Shown: positions 27,409 to 36,678 of the stretch, piece by piece
Layout: every line of letters begins with the position of its first letter
How positions within the stretch are numbered: position 1 is the stretch's first letter
From: CAVRUD01 sp963724285
Lineage (GTDB): Bacteria > Chloroflexota > Chloroflexia > Thermomicrobiales > UBA6265
Length of the DNA stretch: 64,000 nucleotides
Assembly (NCBI GenBank): GCA_963724285.1
Contig: CAVRUD010000012.1
Coordinates: 62,001-126,000, forward strand
Direction of reading: 5' to 3'
Notes under the pieces: model-generated
Seen by the model: only the letters and a program-made list of their open reading frames with translations
What the model was told of the DNA's origin: nothing
Databases searched by the model: none
Position numbers and translations under genes: made by a program

Positions 27409-27801
27409 ATGACCCTCAAGATCACGATCCAGCACGGCGGTTTCTTGAACCGAACCGAACGTACGCGGATCTGGCGCCGGGTCGGGTCGCTCGACCGCCG
27501 GCTCGTCCACTTCTCGGAGCCATCTGCAACGCTGGTGCTGGAGGAGCTGGAGCAGCAGCGTCGGGTAACGGCAGACTTGCGGGTTGCGTTCGGACATCGC
27601 GGTGCCACCCTGGTGAGTCACCAGAGTGCCGAGACGACCGGTTGGGCCACCAAGCTTGCCGTCGAAGACGTCGAGCGACAGCTCGAGCGCCGCCTGGCGC
27701 GGCAGCGTGCTCAGCCGACGTATGGCGTGCCGAGCCGGCGGGAGCCCGAGGCGCTACGCCCTCATCCCCTGCCGTCCGACCAGGGCGCCGGAGACCGGTG
27801 A
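27409..27801 (+). CDS. Ribosome hibernation / RaiA-like protein
   Basis: About 130 residues from the ATG at 27409, chosen because AAGAGG lies at a proper distance; the ATG at 27403 would touch it. The N-terminal part TLKITIQHGGFLNRTERTRI, then VGSLDRRLVHFSEPSATLVL and the EVDVERQLERRL-like C-terminal helix (AVEDVERQLERRLARQRAQP), show the beta-alpha-beta-beta-beta-alpha layout of HPF/RaiA ribosome-binding domains. Members silence ribosomes in growth arrest. The match is by fold pattern and I would not call it certain. It is divergent from the ABC operon and carries one of the shared upstream sites. Confidence 0.55.
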   Translation: MTLKITIQHGGFLNRTERTRIWRRVGSLDRRLVHFSEPSATLVLEELEQQRRVTADLRVAFGHRGATLVSHQSAETTGWATKLAVEDVERQLERRLARQRAQPTYGVPSRREPEALRPHPLPSDQGAGDR

Positions 27802-28121
27802 CGACCGACGCCTGGCACGTGACCGGCCGCTAGAGAACCGACCCGCGTCGACGCCTGCCCAGGAACCGATGAATGGCACTCAGGTTCGGCTCCGACAGGT
27901 TCCGTCCGTTGGCCCACCAATGTCGTTGGCGTCGACCGTGCTCGCGGTCCAACACGGGTCGGTGCACGCGCACCGCGCGGTCATTGAGCGTGTCGGCGCC
28001 TGCCGAACGCGGAACCCCCGCCTCGGCTCTAGCTCGCCTGCCGCGCACTTGCGGCGGTGCCGGCGTTGTCGGCATCGGACACTACGGGCAGAGGCAGACG
28101 TTCCGTAGAACGCCTACGACG
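27802..28121. other. Intergenic region between convergent genes
   Basis: Frames here are short and Arg-rich. The minus-strand frame 27830-28075 ends NLSEPNLSAIHRFLGRRRRG, for which I find no family. No clear terminator hairpin was recognised. Confidence 0.4.
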
Positions 28122-28598
28122 TCATTGCGCGCGCGCGTCCTCGCCGCCCCAGCCGTTCTCGTGCAGGAACGCGAGCGTGATGTGTGTCAGGCGGCTGTGG
28201 ATGTAGAGCGCCTGGTCGGGCGAGAGATGGACCACTCCGTGCCCGTCGGGATGATCGCTCTCGATGACGACCTTCTCCAGCACCGGCGGCAGGTCCGTTT
28301 CCTCGTGACTGATCGGCCAGACCTTGGCCCCGCACCGGCTCAGCATATGCAGGTGGTCGTCCGGAACGTGGTCGACCCCGAGGTGGTCGACGCGATCCAC
28401 GCGGCCGTGGAGAAACGCCATGGTGATGTGCGAGAGGCGGCTGTGAGCGTAGAGCGCTTGGTCCGACGACAGGCGGACGACGCCGCGCCCGTCGGGATGT
28501 TTGCTCTCGATGACGACCTTCTCCAGGGTTGGCCGGTAGCTTGTACCCTCGCGGGCGATCGGCCACGCCTCCGCGCCGTGTGTGCCCAGCTTGTGCAT
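28122..28598 (-). CDS. Unknown protein built of two copies of one 65-residue domain
   Basis: A 158-residue protein; the ATG at 28598 follows GGGAGG at five bases. Two halves align closely: AWPIAREGTSYRPTLEKVVI matches VWPISHEETDLPPVLEKVVI, and both go on with GVV-LS-DQALY-HSRL-HIT-AFLH. Conserved features are Trp-Pro-Ile, the LEKVVIES strand, an HPDG turn, the DQALY helix and a final AFLH segment. I do not recognise the domain. It looks soluble, with a mixed alpha/beta pattern. The downstream spacing and upstream site C suggest membership in the same stress set as the flavodoxin at 29417-29875. Confidence 0.75.
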   Translation of the reverse strand: MHKLGTHGAEAWPIAREGTSYRPTLEKVVIESKHPDGRGVVRLSSDQALYAHSRLSHITMAFLHGRVDRVDHLGVDHVPDDHLHMLSRCGAKVWPISHEETDLPPVLEKVVIESDHPDGHGVVHLSPDQALYIHSRLTHITLAFLHENGWGGEDARAQ

Positions 28599-28856
28599 GG
28601 CTGCCTCCCGAATATGCGCGGCGGCCACCGCTTGGGACCTTCCGGCCCCGCGGCATCCCGACCGCTTGGACTGCGCGGCGGACAGCTGCGCAGGGGATGG
28701 ACTCGACGGGCGGCGACCGAACCTGGCATGGCCTGGCGGGCCGGTCCCCGCTTCGATTCGTCGGGGCTCTTCGTGTGGTGGCCGCCGCCCCGTCGAGTTG
28801 ACGTCTGCAGCATAGCGGCGACGGCAACACAAAGGCATCGCAGATCGGCAGGCGAT

Positions 28857-28873
28857 GTCACAGGATCGCAACA
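28857..28873 (-). promoter_or_regulatory. Recurring upstream site TGTTGCG-N4-TGTGAC, copy C
   Basis: Read on the minus strand: TGTTGCG, ATCC, TGTGAC, a perfect match. It points toward the duplicated-domain gene, about 260 bases upstream of its ATG. Confidence 0.5.
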
Positions 28874-28951
28874 GGGGGGCCCGACGGCGCCACGCCGGAC
28901 GGTCGAGCCGGCTCGACCGTGACCTTGTCACGTTGGCCTGGGCAGAGGCGC

Positions 28952-29111
28952 TCAGGGTGCCGTCCCGGTCGAGCCGGTCCACGGGATCCTGACGCCGAGG
29001 TGGCGGATGACATCGGAGGGCGAGTCGGAGCGTCTGATTGGCGATCCGGAGGTGGTAATCCGTCTGCCGCGCCAGCTCGGCCCGCTGGGCGGGGTCGATC
29101 ACCTCGCACAT
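28952..29111 (-). CDS. Hypothetical small protein, one frameshift (weakly supported)
   Basis: From an ATG at 29111 the frame gives MCEVIDPAQRAELARQTDYH and LRIANQTLRLAL, a good amphipathic helix pattern. A single frame change near 29015 would add DVIRHLGVRIPWTGSTGTAP and a stop at 28952. The total is about 52 residues. There is no recognised family and no clear ribosome binding site. It lies between sites C and D. Confidence 0.3.
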
Positions 29112-29173
29112 CCGGCTCCCGTGGAGGGGGACGATGTCGCCGACGCCAGACGAACTGCCGAAACCGACGCCGG

Positions 29174-29190
29174 TGTTGCGGAACTGTGAC
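29174..29190 (+). promoter_or_regulatory. Recurring upstream site TGTTGCG-N4-TGTGAC, copy D
   Basis: Plus strand: TGTTGCG, GAAC, TGTGAC, a perfect match. It points toward the flavodoxin gene whose ATG is 227 bases further on. Confidence 0.5.
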
Positions 29191-29416
29191 TCTGACCTGC
29201 TGGCGGTAACGCGGTCGTGGCGGCCGTCCGGCTATACCTCTATGGAGATGACAGCCGGACGCGGACCGCGCGATTGTCGTCTTGGGAATCGAGGGACCGC
29301 TGGGCCGAGGCTGGGAGGAGCGCAAGATCCGCGAACTGATGGAGCGGGAGCACGGGGCCGGGAGGGCGTAATCGCGCTGGGTAGTCCAGCCGCCGCCAGA
29401 CGAAGGAGACACAGCC

Positions 29417-29875
29417 ATGAACGCGCTCGTCATCTACGACACAAAATTTGGCAACACGGAACGGATCGCCAAGGCGATCGGGGCGACGCTGCGAGAGACG
29501 GCTGACGTCGAGGTGTTGCCGTTCGCCGAACTGGGGACCGTCCCGGCTGGGACCGATCTGCTGCTCGTCGGCGGCCCGACGCACGCGCACGGGATCGACC
29601 CAGCCTTCAAGGCGTTCATCGACAGCCTGCTGCCGGACGCAGTCGACGGCGTCGCCGTGGCCACCTTCGACACCCGGTTCCGGATGCCGGTCATGGTCAG
29701 CGGCTCGGCGGCGCGCGGCATCGCCAAGCGGTTTGAGCGAAAGGGCGCCCGGATCGTCGCCGAGCCGGAGAGCTTCTTCATCGCGCATAGCGAGGGACCG
29801 CTCGCCGAGGGCGAGGAGGCGCGGGCGGGGGCTTGGGCGCGCGAGCTGGCCGACGCTCTCGTCCGCGTCGCCTGA
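29417..29875 (+). CDS. Flavodoxin family protein
   Basis: An intact 152-residue protein with AAGGAG before its ATG. MNALVIYDTKFGNTERIAKA is the phosphate-binding loop for FMN; LLLVGGPTHAHGIDPAFKAF and VAVATFDTRFRMPVMVSGSA contribute the flavin-ring loops. The length fits short-chain flavodoxins that carry electrons at low potential or act as small quinone reductases. It appears monocistronic. The shared upstream site D suggests control together with the stress set. A second flavodoxin-fold gene is at 36679-37215. Confidence 0.9.
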   Translation: MNALVIYDTKFGNTERIAKAIGATLRETADVEVLPFAELGTVPAGTDLLLVGGPTHAHGIDPAFKAFIDSLLPDAVDGVAVATFDTRFRMPVMVSGSAARGIAKRFERKGARIVAEPESFFIAHSEGPLAEGEEARAGAWARELADALVRVA

Positions 29876-29889
29876 AACTGGCGGGGTCG

Positions 29890-30549
29890 GCGGCCCATGC
29901 TCGCAGCCCACCGGCAGCGCATGCGCCCGCCCGACGATCCGCGACCGGGTCGCCTTCGTCGTCGCCGTCGCGCCGTACTCGTCGATGCGGACGCTGGCGC
30001 GGGACACCGCCAGTGCCACGTCTTCCTCCGAGGGAGTGCTCGCACCGTCGTAGGTCGATCTACTGACCCGAAAGGTCTACGTCCGGTCCTTGACCGTCCT
30101 TTTGGTACCGGGTGAAGCGGACCGGCTGCGACCGCGTGCACCGACCGGGGCGGGCGGGTCGACGATCGCGGGGTTTCGGAGGATGGACAAGCGGTCTATC
30201 CCCTCCTGACGACCTGGACCCTGACAAAGTCGAGTCGGCCTTGCAGCGGTTGCCCGCCGCAATGCAAGAGCGCCTGGCAGCCATGTCGCCGGTGAGCTAC
30301 CTGCCGGGCATCCGGGCGCCACACAGCGTCCTGGCGCACGATCGCGACGATCCGGTCATCCCGATGGGCGAATCGCGCTGCCTCCGGTCCGCGCTCGCCG
30401 GACGGGCGGGCGTACACTACGCCGAGTTCGTGATGTTCAAGCACCTTGCCCCGACCAAGGTAAAGCTGTCGCGCCTTCGCCTCTTGCGGGAATTTGCCAG
30501 GTTTTATCTCTTCCTGTTCCCCGTCTTCCGGCGAGCCGTTGCGCCGTAA
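29890..30549 (+). pseudogene. Alpha/beta hydrolase remnant, multiple frame changes
   Basis: Fragments of one hydrolase are spread over two frames: DRVAFVVAVAPYSSMRTLAR (near 29945-30010), then from about 30220 LDPDKVESALQRLPAAMQER and SPVSYLPGIRAPHSVLAHDR with DDPVIPMGES. This last is the strand and acid-loop region preceding the catalytic His (FVMFKHLAP). The start and the nucleophile elbow are not visible. The final part, RLLREFARFYLFLFPVFRRA, is a normal C-terminus. It is most likely a decayed gene. Confidence 0.5.
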
Positions 30550-30591
30550 ACGGCAGCCGCTTCGACCAGGCGCGTTTGTCAGGAGGAAGCG

Positions 30592-31223
30592 ATGCACCCG
30601 ACCCCGTATCCGGTCACCTTCTCGGTCGACTACCCGGACCGCCCGCTCGACCGGGCGACGACGCTCTTCCGGCTCTTCGCGGCCATCCCGATCCTGATCG
30701 TCCTGGGCGCCGTCTCCGGCGAGACCTGGCAGTGGACGACCGACGGGAATGCGACAATTTCGGTCGCGAGCGCCGGCGGACTCCTCTTCGGCGGACCGCT
30801 GCTCATGATCCTGTTTCGCCAGAAGTATCCGCGCTGGTGGTTCGACTGGAACCTCGAGTTGCAGCGCTTCGGGAACCGGGTAGGAGCGTACCTGGCGCTG
30901 ATGGACGACCGCTATCCATCCACCGACGACCACAGTCCGTCCACCTGGACTACGCCTATCCGGACGCGGCACGTGACCTGAACCGGTGGCTGCCGCTGGT
31001 GAAGTGGTTCCTGGCCATCCCCCACTACTTCGTTCTGATCGTCCTGAACATCGCGGCGTTCGGGGCTGTGATCGTGGCCTGGTTCGCCATCCTCTTCACC
31101 GGCCGCTACCCCGGGGGCTGTTCGACTTCGTGGAGGGCGTCTTCCGGTGGAACAACCGTGTGCGTCGGCTATTCGTTCACCTTGGTTACGGACCAGTACC
31201 CGCCATTCAGCCTTCACGCATGA
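30592..31223 (+). CDS. DUF4389 family membrane protein, two or three frameshifts
   Basis: It begins MHPTPYPVTFSVDYPDRPLD with AGGAGG five bases before the ATG. A first helix (TLFRLFAAIPILIVLGAVSG) and a second around GGLLFGGPLLMILFRQKYPR are followed by a frame change near 30935. The next part has LPLVKWFLAIPHYFVLIVLN with a further helix, then YPGG or YPRG and LFDFVEGVFRWNNRV in alternate frames, and SFTLVTDQYPPFSLHA at the end. The corrected length of about 210 residues matches DUF4389 proteins, whose role is unknown. Confidence 0.75.
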
Positions 31224-31281
31224 GCTCGCCCAAGCCCAGCGCTCCGGCGAATAGGTTGAGGAGCAGCGGCGCAGGGTTTCC

Positions 31282-31560
31282 TCAGTCAGCAGGGCGCGAT
31301 GGCACGTTCGTCCCAAGCGGAGAAAGCTCGAAAACGGGGTGATGGTGCGCCTCGGCAACGAAGACCTCCTCGGGGGTCTTTGGTCGCCTGGAAATAGGGT
31401 CGTGGAATATTGGCCGTGCCGATGTAGCGCTTGAGAATGGGTGCGGCCTCGTCGGGTCCCACTTCACGGATGGCGTAGTCGCGCCGGTCGCGGCCGCGGC
31501 TCGGCCGTCCTCCTGGTCGACGCGCCGGCCTGAGCGCGAGCGAGAACCAGAAACGCCCGT
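31282..31560 (-). pseudogene. C-terminal fragment of a deazaflavin-dependent nitroreductase-like protein
   Basis: On the minus strand two frames join at about 31385: REVGPDEAAPILKRYIGTAN with IPRPYFQATKD, then EEVFVAEAHHHPVFELSPLG. These are the end segments of the nitroreductase/deazaflavin-dependent oxidoreductase family, which bind F420 or FMN in a split barrel. The N-terminal two thirds are missing, so it is a remnant. Confidence 0.5.
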
Positions 31561-31605
31561 CAGGTATGCGGGGACCGCAAGGGCAGGATCGCGCTCGTGC
31601 GGCGG

Positions 31606-32170
31606 CTAGCCCGGGCCGTCCACCAGGTCGACCTCGACTCGATCGGCGCCGTCCGCAAAGCGGATCCGCTCGGGCAGGCCCAGGTCACGCAGGAGGCGGA
31701 GCATCCGCACGTTCTCCGGCAGGACGAGCGCGTAGAGCCGGCGCACACCCGTACGCCGCGCTACCGTGATCAGTCGCTGGGTCAACGCGAACCCGAGTCC
31801 ACGCCCCTGCCAGGGATCGGCGACGACGGCAGCGTACTCGGCACGATCGGTGCCCGGCTCGCGGTCGAACCGGACGACCGCCACCAGCTCGCCCGGTCGG
31901 TCCGGATCCAGCGCCACCAGGGCGTACCGTTGGTGGCCGTCAACCTCGGCAGAAGTAGCGGGCCCGGGCCTCGCTGAGCTCGGGCAGCAACGCGAAGAAG
32001 CGCTGGTAGACCGTCCGCTCGCTCAGGCGGCGATGGAACCGGCGGAGCGCCGCGGCGTCCGCGGGGCGGATCGGCCGTACCGGTACCATCGTTCCGTCGC
32101 TCAGCACGACGGCCTCGTTGGTCGCGCCATGTCGCCAGGCCTGGGTGCCCGCCGGCGTTTCGCTGCCCAC
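31606..32170 (-). CDS. GNAT family N-acetyltransferase, one frameshift
   Basis: The N-terminal part in one frame reads LSDGTMVPVRPIRPADAAAL and ERTVYQRFFALLPELSEARA; after a change near 31947 the rest reads ELVAVVRFDREPGTDRAEYA and VVADPWQGRGLGFALTQRLI, where the GRGLG loop is the acetyl-CoA pyrophosphate-binding motif A. The end LYALVLPENVRMLRLLRDLG is the usual motif B region. The start is uncertain; the GTG at 32170 is one choice. The opening resembles Pat-type protein lysine acetyltransferases, but no cyclic-nucleotide domain is present. It appears monocistronic. Confidence 0.75.
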
Positions 32171-32617
32171 GCGCTGTCGGGGCTGGCAACGGGTACGGTG
32201 ATTGCCACGTCTACGCCTCCGCTCCCTGGCTACCCATCGGCTATGCCGCCCGATTAGAGGCTCGCCGAGGGATAACCGGGGCTGGCCATCCGCTGGTCCG
32301 CAGTCGTGCCTCCTCTTCAAACGATCGTGATGCGCTCCTCGAAGAAGAGCCCGTGGGCCGCAAGGTACCGCTCTCACGCTGGCGCTTTGGACCGGCAGCG
32401 AACGAAGCCCTCAAACGGCCGCTTAGGGTCCGGATTCCCGCTGTGCGGATGTGCGGACGCCCGTCAGGTCAGATCGACTGTTGCCAGTGTCTAACGATCA
32501 GAGTGAAAGGAGCGTCGCGTCAGCTTGCCGGATGTTGCAGGAACGTGTCGGTTTGGCAGGACTGAGGCATGGATGCGTTGGGCAGCGCCGCGAGGAGCGG
32601 AGAGGCCGTCCACACGA
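32171..32617. other. Intergenic region with gene debris
   Basis: A short minus-strand fragment ERYLAAHGLFFEERITIV ends at about 32320 and looks like the C-terminus of a lost gene. The sequence near 32530 (GATGTTGCAGGAACGTGTC) shares the TGTTGC half of the site found at 20-29 kb, but not the second half. No intact gene is seen. Confidence 0.35.
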
Positions 32618-32651
32618 GAAGCGCTCGCCACTGCTCCGTGGCGAGCGCTTC
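32618..32651 (-). terminator. Hairpin after the two-component operon
   Basis: Perfect 14-base arms GAAGCGCTCGCCAC and GTGGCGAGCGCTTC flank a 6-base loop, 50 bases beyond the stop of the response regulator gene. There is no strong U-tract, but position and stability fit a terminator. Confidence 0.6.
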
Positions 32652-32700
32652 GCAGGACGTGCCCTCTTGGGCGCGAAAGGAGACGAATATCGGACCCGGG

Positions 32701-33385
32701 CTAGGCCGAAGGCGCCTCCAGGCGGTAGCCGATCCCCGGGAAGGTGGTGATGATCCCCGCCCGATCCGGGTCGGTCTCGAGCTTGGCCCGCAGGCGGCTG
32801 ACCCAGGTTCGCAGGTAGTGGGCTTCGTCACGGAATTCCGGCCCCCAGATCCGGCTCAACAGCTCGCCGTGGAGCATCACCCGACCGGCGTTGGCGCCGA
32901 GCTGGGCCAGCAGCTCCCATTCCGTCGTCGTGAGCCGGACCTCCTCGCCGTCCACGGTCACCGTTCTGCGCTCGAGGTCGATCTCGACGCCCGGGTAGCG
33001 CAGGACTGCGCGCCGCCCGCGGGCGCGGCGCCGCTCGTGCGGCGGATCACCGCCGCGACCCGGGCGGAGAGCTCGTCGGGTTGAACGGCTTGGTCACGTA
33101 GTCGTCGGCCCCGCCGGTGAGCCCGCGCAGCTTGTCGATATCGCCGGCGCGGGCGGTCAGCATGATCACCGGGACCGTGTCGGTTGGCCGGATCCGGCGC
33201 AGCGTCTCGAACCCGTCCATGCCCGGCATCATCAGGTCGAGGATCACGAGGTCGGGGCGCTCGTCCTCGAGGAGCGTCAGGGCCTCCTCGCCGCTGCCCG
33301 CGGTGATCACCGCGTAGCCGTCGGCCTGAAGCTTCGCCCGGACCAGCCGCACGATCGGCGGCTCGTCGTCGACGACCAGGACCAT
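32701..33385 (-). CDS. OmpR/KdpE-type response regulator, two frameshifts
   Basis: The receiver domain MVLVVDDEPPIVRLVRAKLQ with LVILDLMMPGMDGFETLRRI (phosphorylated Asp) and VIMLTARAGDIDKLRGLTGG with DDYVTKPFNP (conserved Lys) is followed by a winged-helix domain: RTVTVDGEEVRLTTTEWELL and HYLRTWVSRLRAKLETDPDR, ending GIGYRLEAP. Frame changes lie near 33070 and 33000. The domain order and the C-terminal wording resemble KdpE. The start codon lies 17 bases beyond the apparent end of the histidine kinase frame, so they form one operon. Confidence 0.85.
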
Positions 33386-33401
33386 GCTGCTTGCGCATGC
33401 G

Positions 33402-35406
33402 TTACTCCTCGGCCAATGGTCCCCGCTGCTTCGGCCGTCGCATCGCCGTTCCGTCAATCGCTGGACATCGGGAAGGGTGACCGTGAACGTCGTGCCGTGA
33501 CCGAGGCCCGGCGAGGACGTCTCGATCCTGCCACCTTGTGCCTCGACCAGGCTTCTGCTGATGTACAGCCCCAGCCCCATCCCGCGCACCGTCGGGTCGG
33601 ACGCCGCGCGATGGAAGCGCTCGAAGATCTGCCGACCTGGTCCGGGGCGATTCCGATCCCCTGATCGGTGATGCGGATCGTGACGGTGTCTGCCGCCAGC
33701 GGCCGCGGTCGTGCGGATCTCGCCACCGCCGCGGGGCGTATTTGACCCCGTTCTCGTAGAGGTTGCGCAGCACCTGGCCCAGCAGGGCAGGGTCGCCCTC
33801 CGCCGGCGGAAGATCGGGAGGAATGTCGACGACGAACGTGTGGCCCGGCGCGCGTTCCGCCACCTCGCGGCGCAACCTGGCGCGCCAGCGGTCCGACAGG
33901 CACCGGTTCGGTGTTGGCGACAAAGCGGCCGGCCATGATGGCCGTCAGGTTCAGCAGGTTGGTGAGCATGCGGTCCAGGCGCCCGCTTTCGACCACGATG
34001 TCTCCAGCAGTTCGCGCCGCGTCTCCTCGTCCAGTTCCGCGCCCATGTTGGCAAGCATGTGGGCGCCGCCGTGGATCGAGGTCAACGGTGTGCGGACTTC
34101 GTGGGAGATCAGGGAGAGGAAGTCGTCCTTGAGCTGCTCGGCCTCGCGCAGCCGGGTCACATCCTGGATGACGACGACGGCCCGGTCGATCGGCCGTCGC
34201 GCTCCGCGAGCGGCGCGGCCTGGACCAGAATCGGCAGTCGTGACCCGTCTCCGGCTTCGAGGAGCAATTGCCGGTTCCGGACCGTCTCGCCGCGCAGCGC
34301 CCGGACGGACGGCCACTCCTAAAACGGGAGCGGCGCGCCGTCCGACTGGAGCAGGTCGGAAGTCGCGGCCGGCGATCGGGCATGCTTCCGCCGGGGGCAC
34401 GCGTTCCCGAAGATCATCTCGATCGCGGCTTCGCATTGGCGAGCTCCAGCGTGCCGTCGCGCGCCGACGATCATGACACCCGACGGCAGGCTGTCGAGGA
34501 TGACCCGGAGTTGGTCCCGCTGCTCCTCGGCCCGCTGGCGGCTGACCTCGACCTGTCGGTAGAGCTGCGGCGCGCTCGATGGCCGTCGCCGCGTGGGCCG
34601 CCAGGACCTGCACCGTCGCGAGGTCGTCCTCGTCGAACGGGCCGCCGTCGAGACGCTCGGTCAGGTAGAGGTTGCCGAGCACGCGCCACCGAGCAGGATC
34701 GGCGTGCCGAGCAGGGTGCGCATCGGCGGATGGTTCGGCGGGAAACCCGACCGAGCGAGGGTCGGCTGCGATGTCGGGAACCAGGAGCGGCACGCGCTCG
34801 CGGATGAGTTCGCCGAGCATGCCATGGCCCTCTGGGATCGGGCCGATCGCCTCGCGCTCCTCGTTGGTCAGATCCGGCCGTGATGAACTGTTCGATCCGC
34901 CCGTGCTCGTCGCTCACGCCGAGCGCGGCGTATTTGGCGGGCACGACTGTGCGCGCCAGGTCGATGATCCGCTGCAGGACCGCGCCGAGTTCGAGTTCGG
35001 TCGCGACGGCGAGCGCTGCCTCGTACGCGGCGACCCGCACGAACCGCCTTGGTACCGGGATGGAATCGGTCTGCTCGCCGTTGAGACGGCCGCGCTGGCC
35101 GTTGTGCTCGCCCGCGGATCTCGTCAAGGTGAAAATCACCCACCGTTCGCCGCTGCCGCCCGCCAGCGTCCACCGGCCAGCGTTCGTCTGGCCTTCGGTG
35201 CGACCGGCATCCGCCGCACGCCGGATCTCAACGGCGGAGGAATCGCCAATCCATCTCGCGAGCGGCGCGCCGATAGTGGCTCCGCCAGCAAGAAGGGTGG
35301 CCGCGGCGCTCGCCGCAACCACGGGGCATGGCGCTGCCTCTCGGGCGATGATCACCGGGTCGGTCACGTGGGTAACGAGCGCCGAAAGGGCGAGCGACTC
35401 CTCCAC
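33402..35406 (-). CDS. GAF-domain sensor histidine kinase, many frameshifts
   Basis: Spread over three frames, the protein reads in order: a GAF domain (ELGAVLQRIIDLARTVVPAK, then YAALGVSDEHGRIEQFITAG, then GELIRERVPLLVPDIAADPR and FDEDDLATVQVLAAHAATAI), a PAS-like linker, a HisKA dimerisation domain with the phospho-His in FLSLISHEVRTPLTSIHGGA, and an ATPase domain ending VRGMGLGLYISRSLVEAQGG and TTFTVTLPDV. About 660 codons are covered. At least six frame changes are needed, so sequence error is likely. GAF kinases sense small ligands or redox state. It is paired with the response regulator downstream and may be the control unit of nearby stress genes; that link is inference. Confidence 0.78.
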
Positions 35407-35663
35407 CTGGCATCTAACCGTTCCGCGAAAGGCGTGTAGAGCACCGGCGTACGCAGTCGACTGGCGTCGGTCAGCCCGGCGGCTCGATAAATTGTCGGGC
35501 TATTGTGGCAACAGATACCAAGCATAGCCGATATCCACTCCCCAGACCGCAACGTTTCTGCAACGGCGTGGGACGGTCTTCGGCGGGAATGACGCGGTCC
35601 AGGTCCTATCGTCGTCCTTGACACGGACCGTGTTCTTCGCCGCAAGGGTCAAGGGGAGCCACC

Positions 35664-36650
35664 ATGGGCAATCGACAGGCCGACATCGCGACCAATATCC
35701 TGATCCCGATCGACGGATCGGCCCCCTCGAGCCGGGCGATCGACTTCGCCGCGGAGATCGGCGGCCCGAACGCGGCCTACACCCTGCTCCACGTCACGCC
35801 GGACGAATCTGTGGTCAGGAACGCAACCCAACCTGACGCCGGCAGCGCCCTGGCCGAGGTCCACGCCACCGCCGCGCTGCTCGCCGGACAGGAGCGCCTC
35901 CAGTGCGCGGCGTCCGGGGGCAAGCACGAGACCGTGTTGCGGACGGGCGATCCGGCCAGGACCATCGTCAAGGAGGCGAAGGCCCGCGGCGCGCGTCTGA
36001 TCGTCATGGCCAGCCGCGGCCGGGAATCGACCGACGAGCAGAGCTATGGCAGCACCGTGGACCGGGTAGTGCGCACGTCGAGCGTCCCGGTCCTCGTCGT
36101 CCGCGAGCGGGCGGGCGAGATCCTGGGCCCCGCGATCCACCGGATCGTCGTGCCCCTGGACGGGTCGCTGCGGGCCGAGCAGGCGATCCCGGTTGCCGGC
36201 CGCCTCGCGCAGCGCCTCGGCGTCCCCGTGAAGGTCGTGACCGTCGTCGACCCGAAGCGCTCCTTCCCGCCCTCCCTGGCCTACGAGGCGGCCCAGACCG
36301 GGGCCTTCTTCGAGGAGATCCTGGCGGGGATGCAGCACGAGTTGGTCGCGATCCAGCGCAAGGTGATCAGAGCCCTGCGCCGAGCGTGCGTCGAGGCCGA
36401 CGCGGTGCTCCTCTACGGGCCGACGGTCCAGACGATCGTCGACGAGACCGCGCCCGGCGACCTGATGGTCATGACCAGCCACGGCCAGGGAATCGGCCGG
36501 CACTGGCTCCTCGGCAGCGTCTCCGACAAGCTGCTGCGCGAGGCGCGCCTCCCGATCGTCCTCCTGCGCTCGTACCCCGAACCCGATGTCGCCCTCCTCG
36601 CGGTCGACGAGTCCCTCGGGCTGCAACCAACCTGCGCCAACCGCCGATAA
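35664..36650 (+). CDS. Universal stress protein with two UspA domains
   Basis: An intact 328-residue protein with AGGGGAG upstream of its ATG. Domain 1 (about residues 8-150) has TNILIPIDGSAPSSRAIDFA, ARLIVMASRGRESTDEQSYG and VPVLVVRER. Domain 2 (about 158-312) has HRIVVPLDGSLRAEQAIPVA, GDLMVMTSHGQGIGRHWLLG and LPIVLLRS. Both domains keep the Gly-rich ATP-binding signature in some form. Tandem UspA proteins act in stress survival and are frequent in dormancy regulons. It may be co-transcribed with the flavodoxin-fold gene 28 bases downstream. Confidence 0.92.
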   Translation: MGNRQADIATNILIPIDGSAPSSRAIDFAAEIGGPNAAYTLLHVTPDESVVRNATQPDAGSALAEVHATAALLAGQERLQCAASGGKHETVLRTGDPARTIVKEAKARGARLIVMASRGRESTDEQSYGSTVDRVVRTSSVPVLVVRERAGEILGPAIHRIVVPLDGSLRAEQAIPVAGRLAQRLGVPVKVVTVVDPKRSFPPSLAYEAAQTGAFFEEILAGMQHELVAIQRKVIRALRRACVEADAVLLYGPTVQTIVDETAPGDLMVMTSHGQGIGRHWLLGSVSDKLLREARLPIVLLRSYPEPDVALLAVDESLGLQPTCANRR

Positions 36651-36678
36651 CGCTTTAGCTCCTTCTAGGGGATACGCA

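Noticed and set aside
32520..32545. Further copies of the TGTTGCG-N4-TGTGAC site at 10771, 22665, 32533, 35508 and 62189
   Set aside because: Only the TGTTGC half is present; the TGTGAC half has three or more mismatches, so they were not counted.
33047..34054. Histidine kinase and response regulator as a hybrid protein in one frame
   Set aside because: The continuity arises from frame errors; the regulator has its own ATG and the alternative kinase frame has a stop at 33402.
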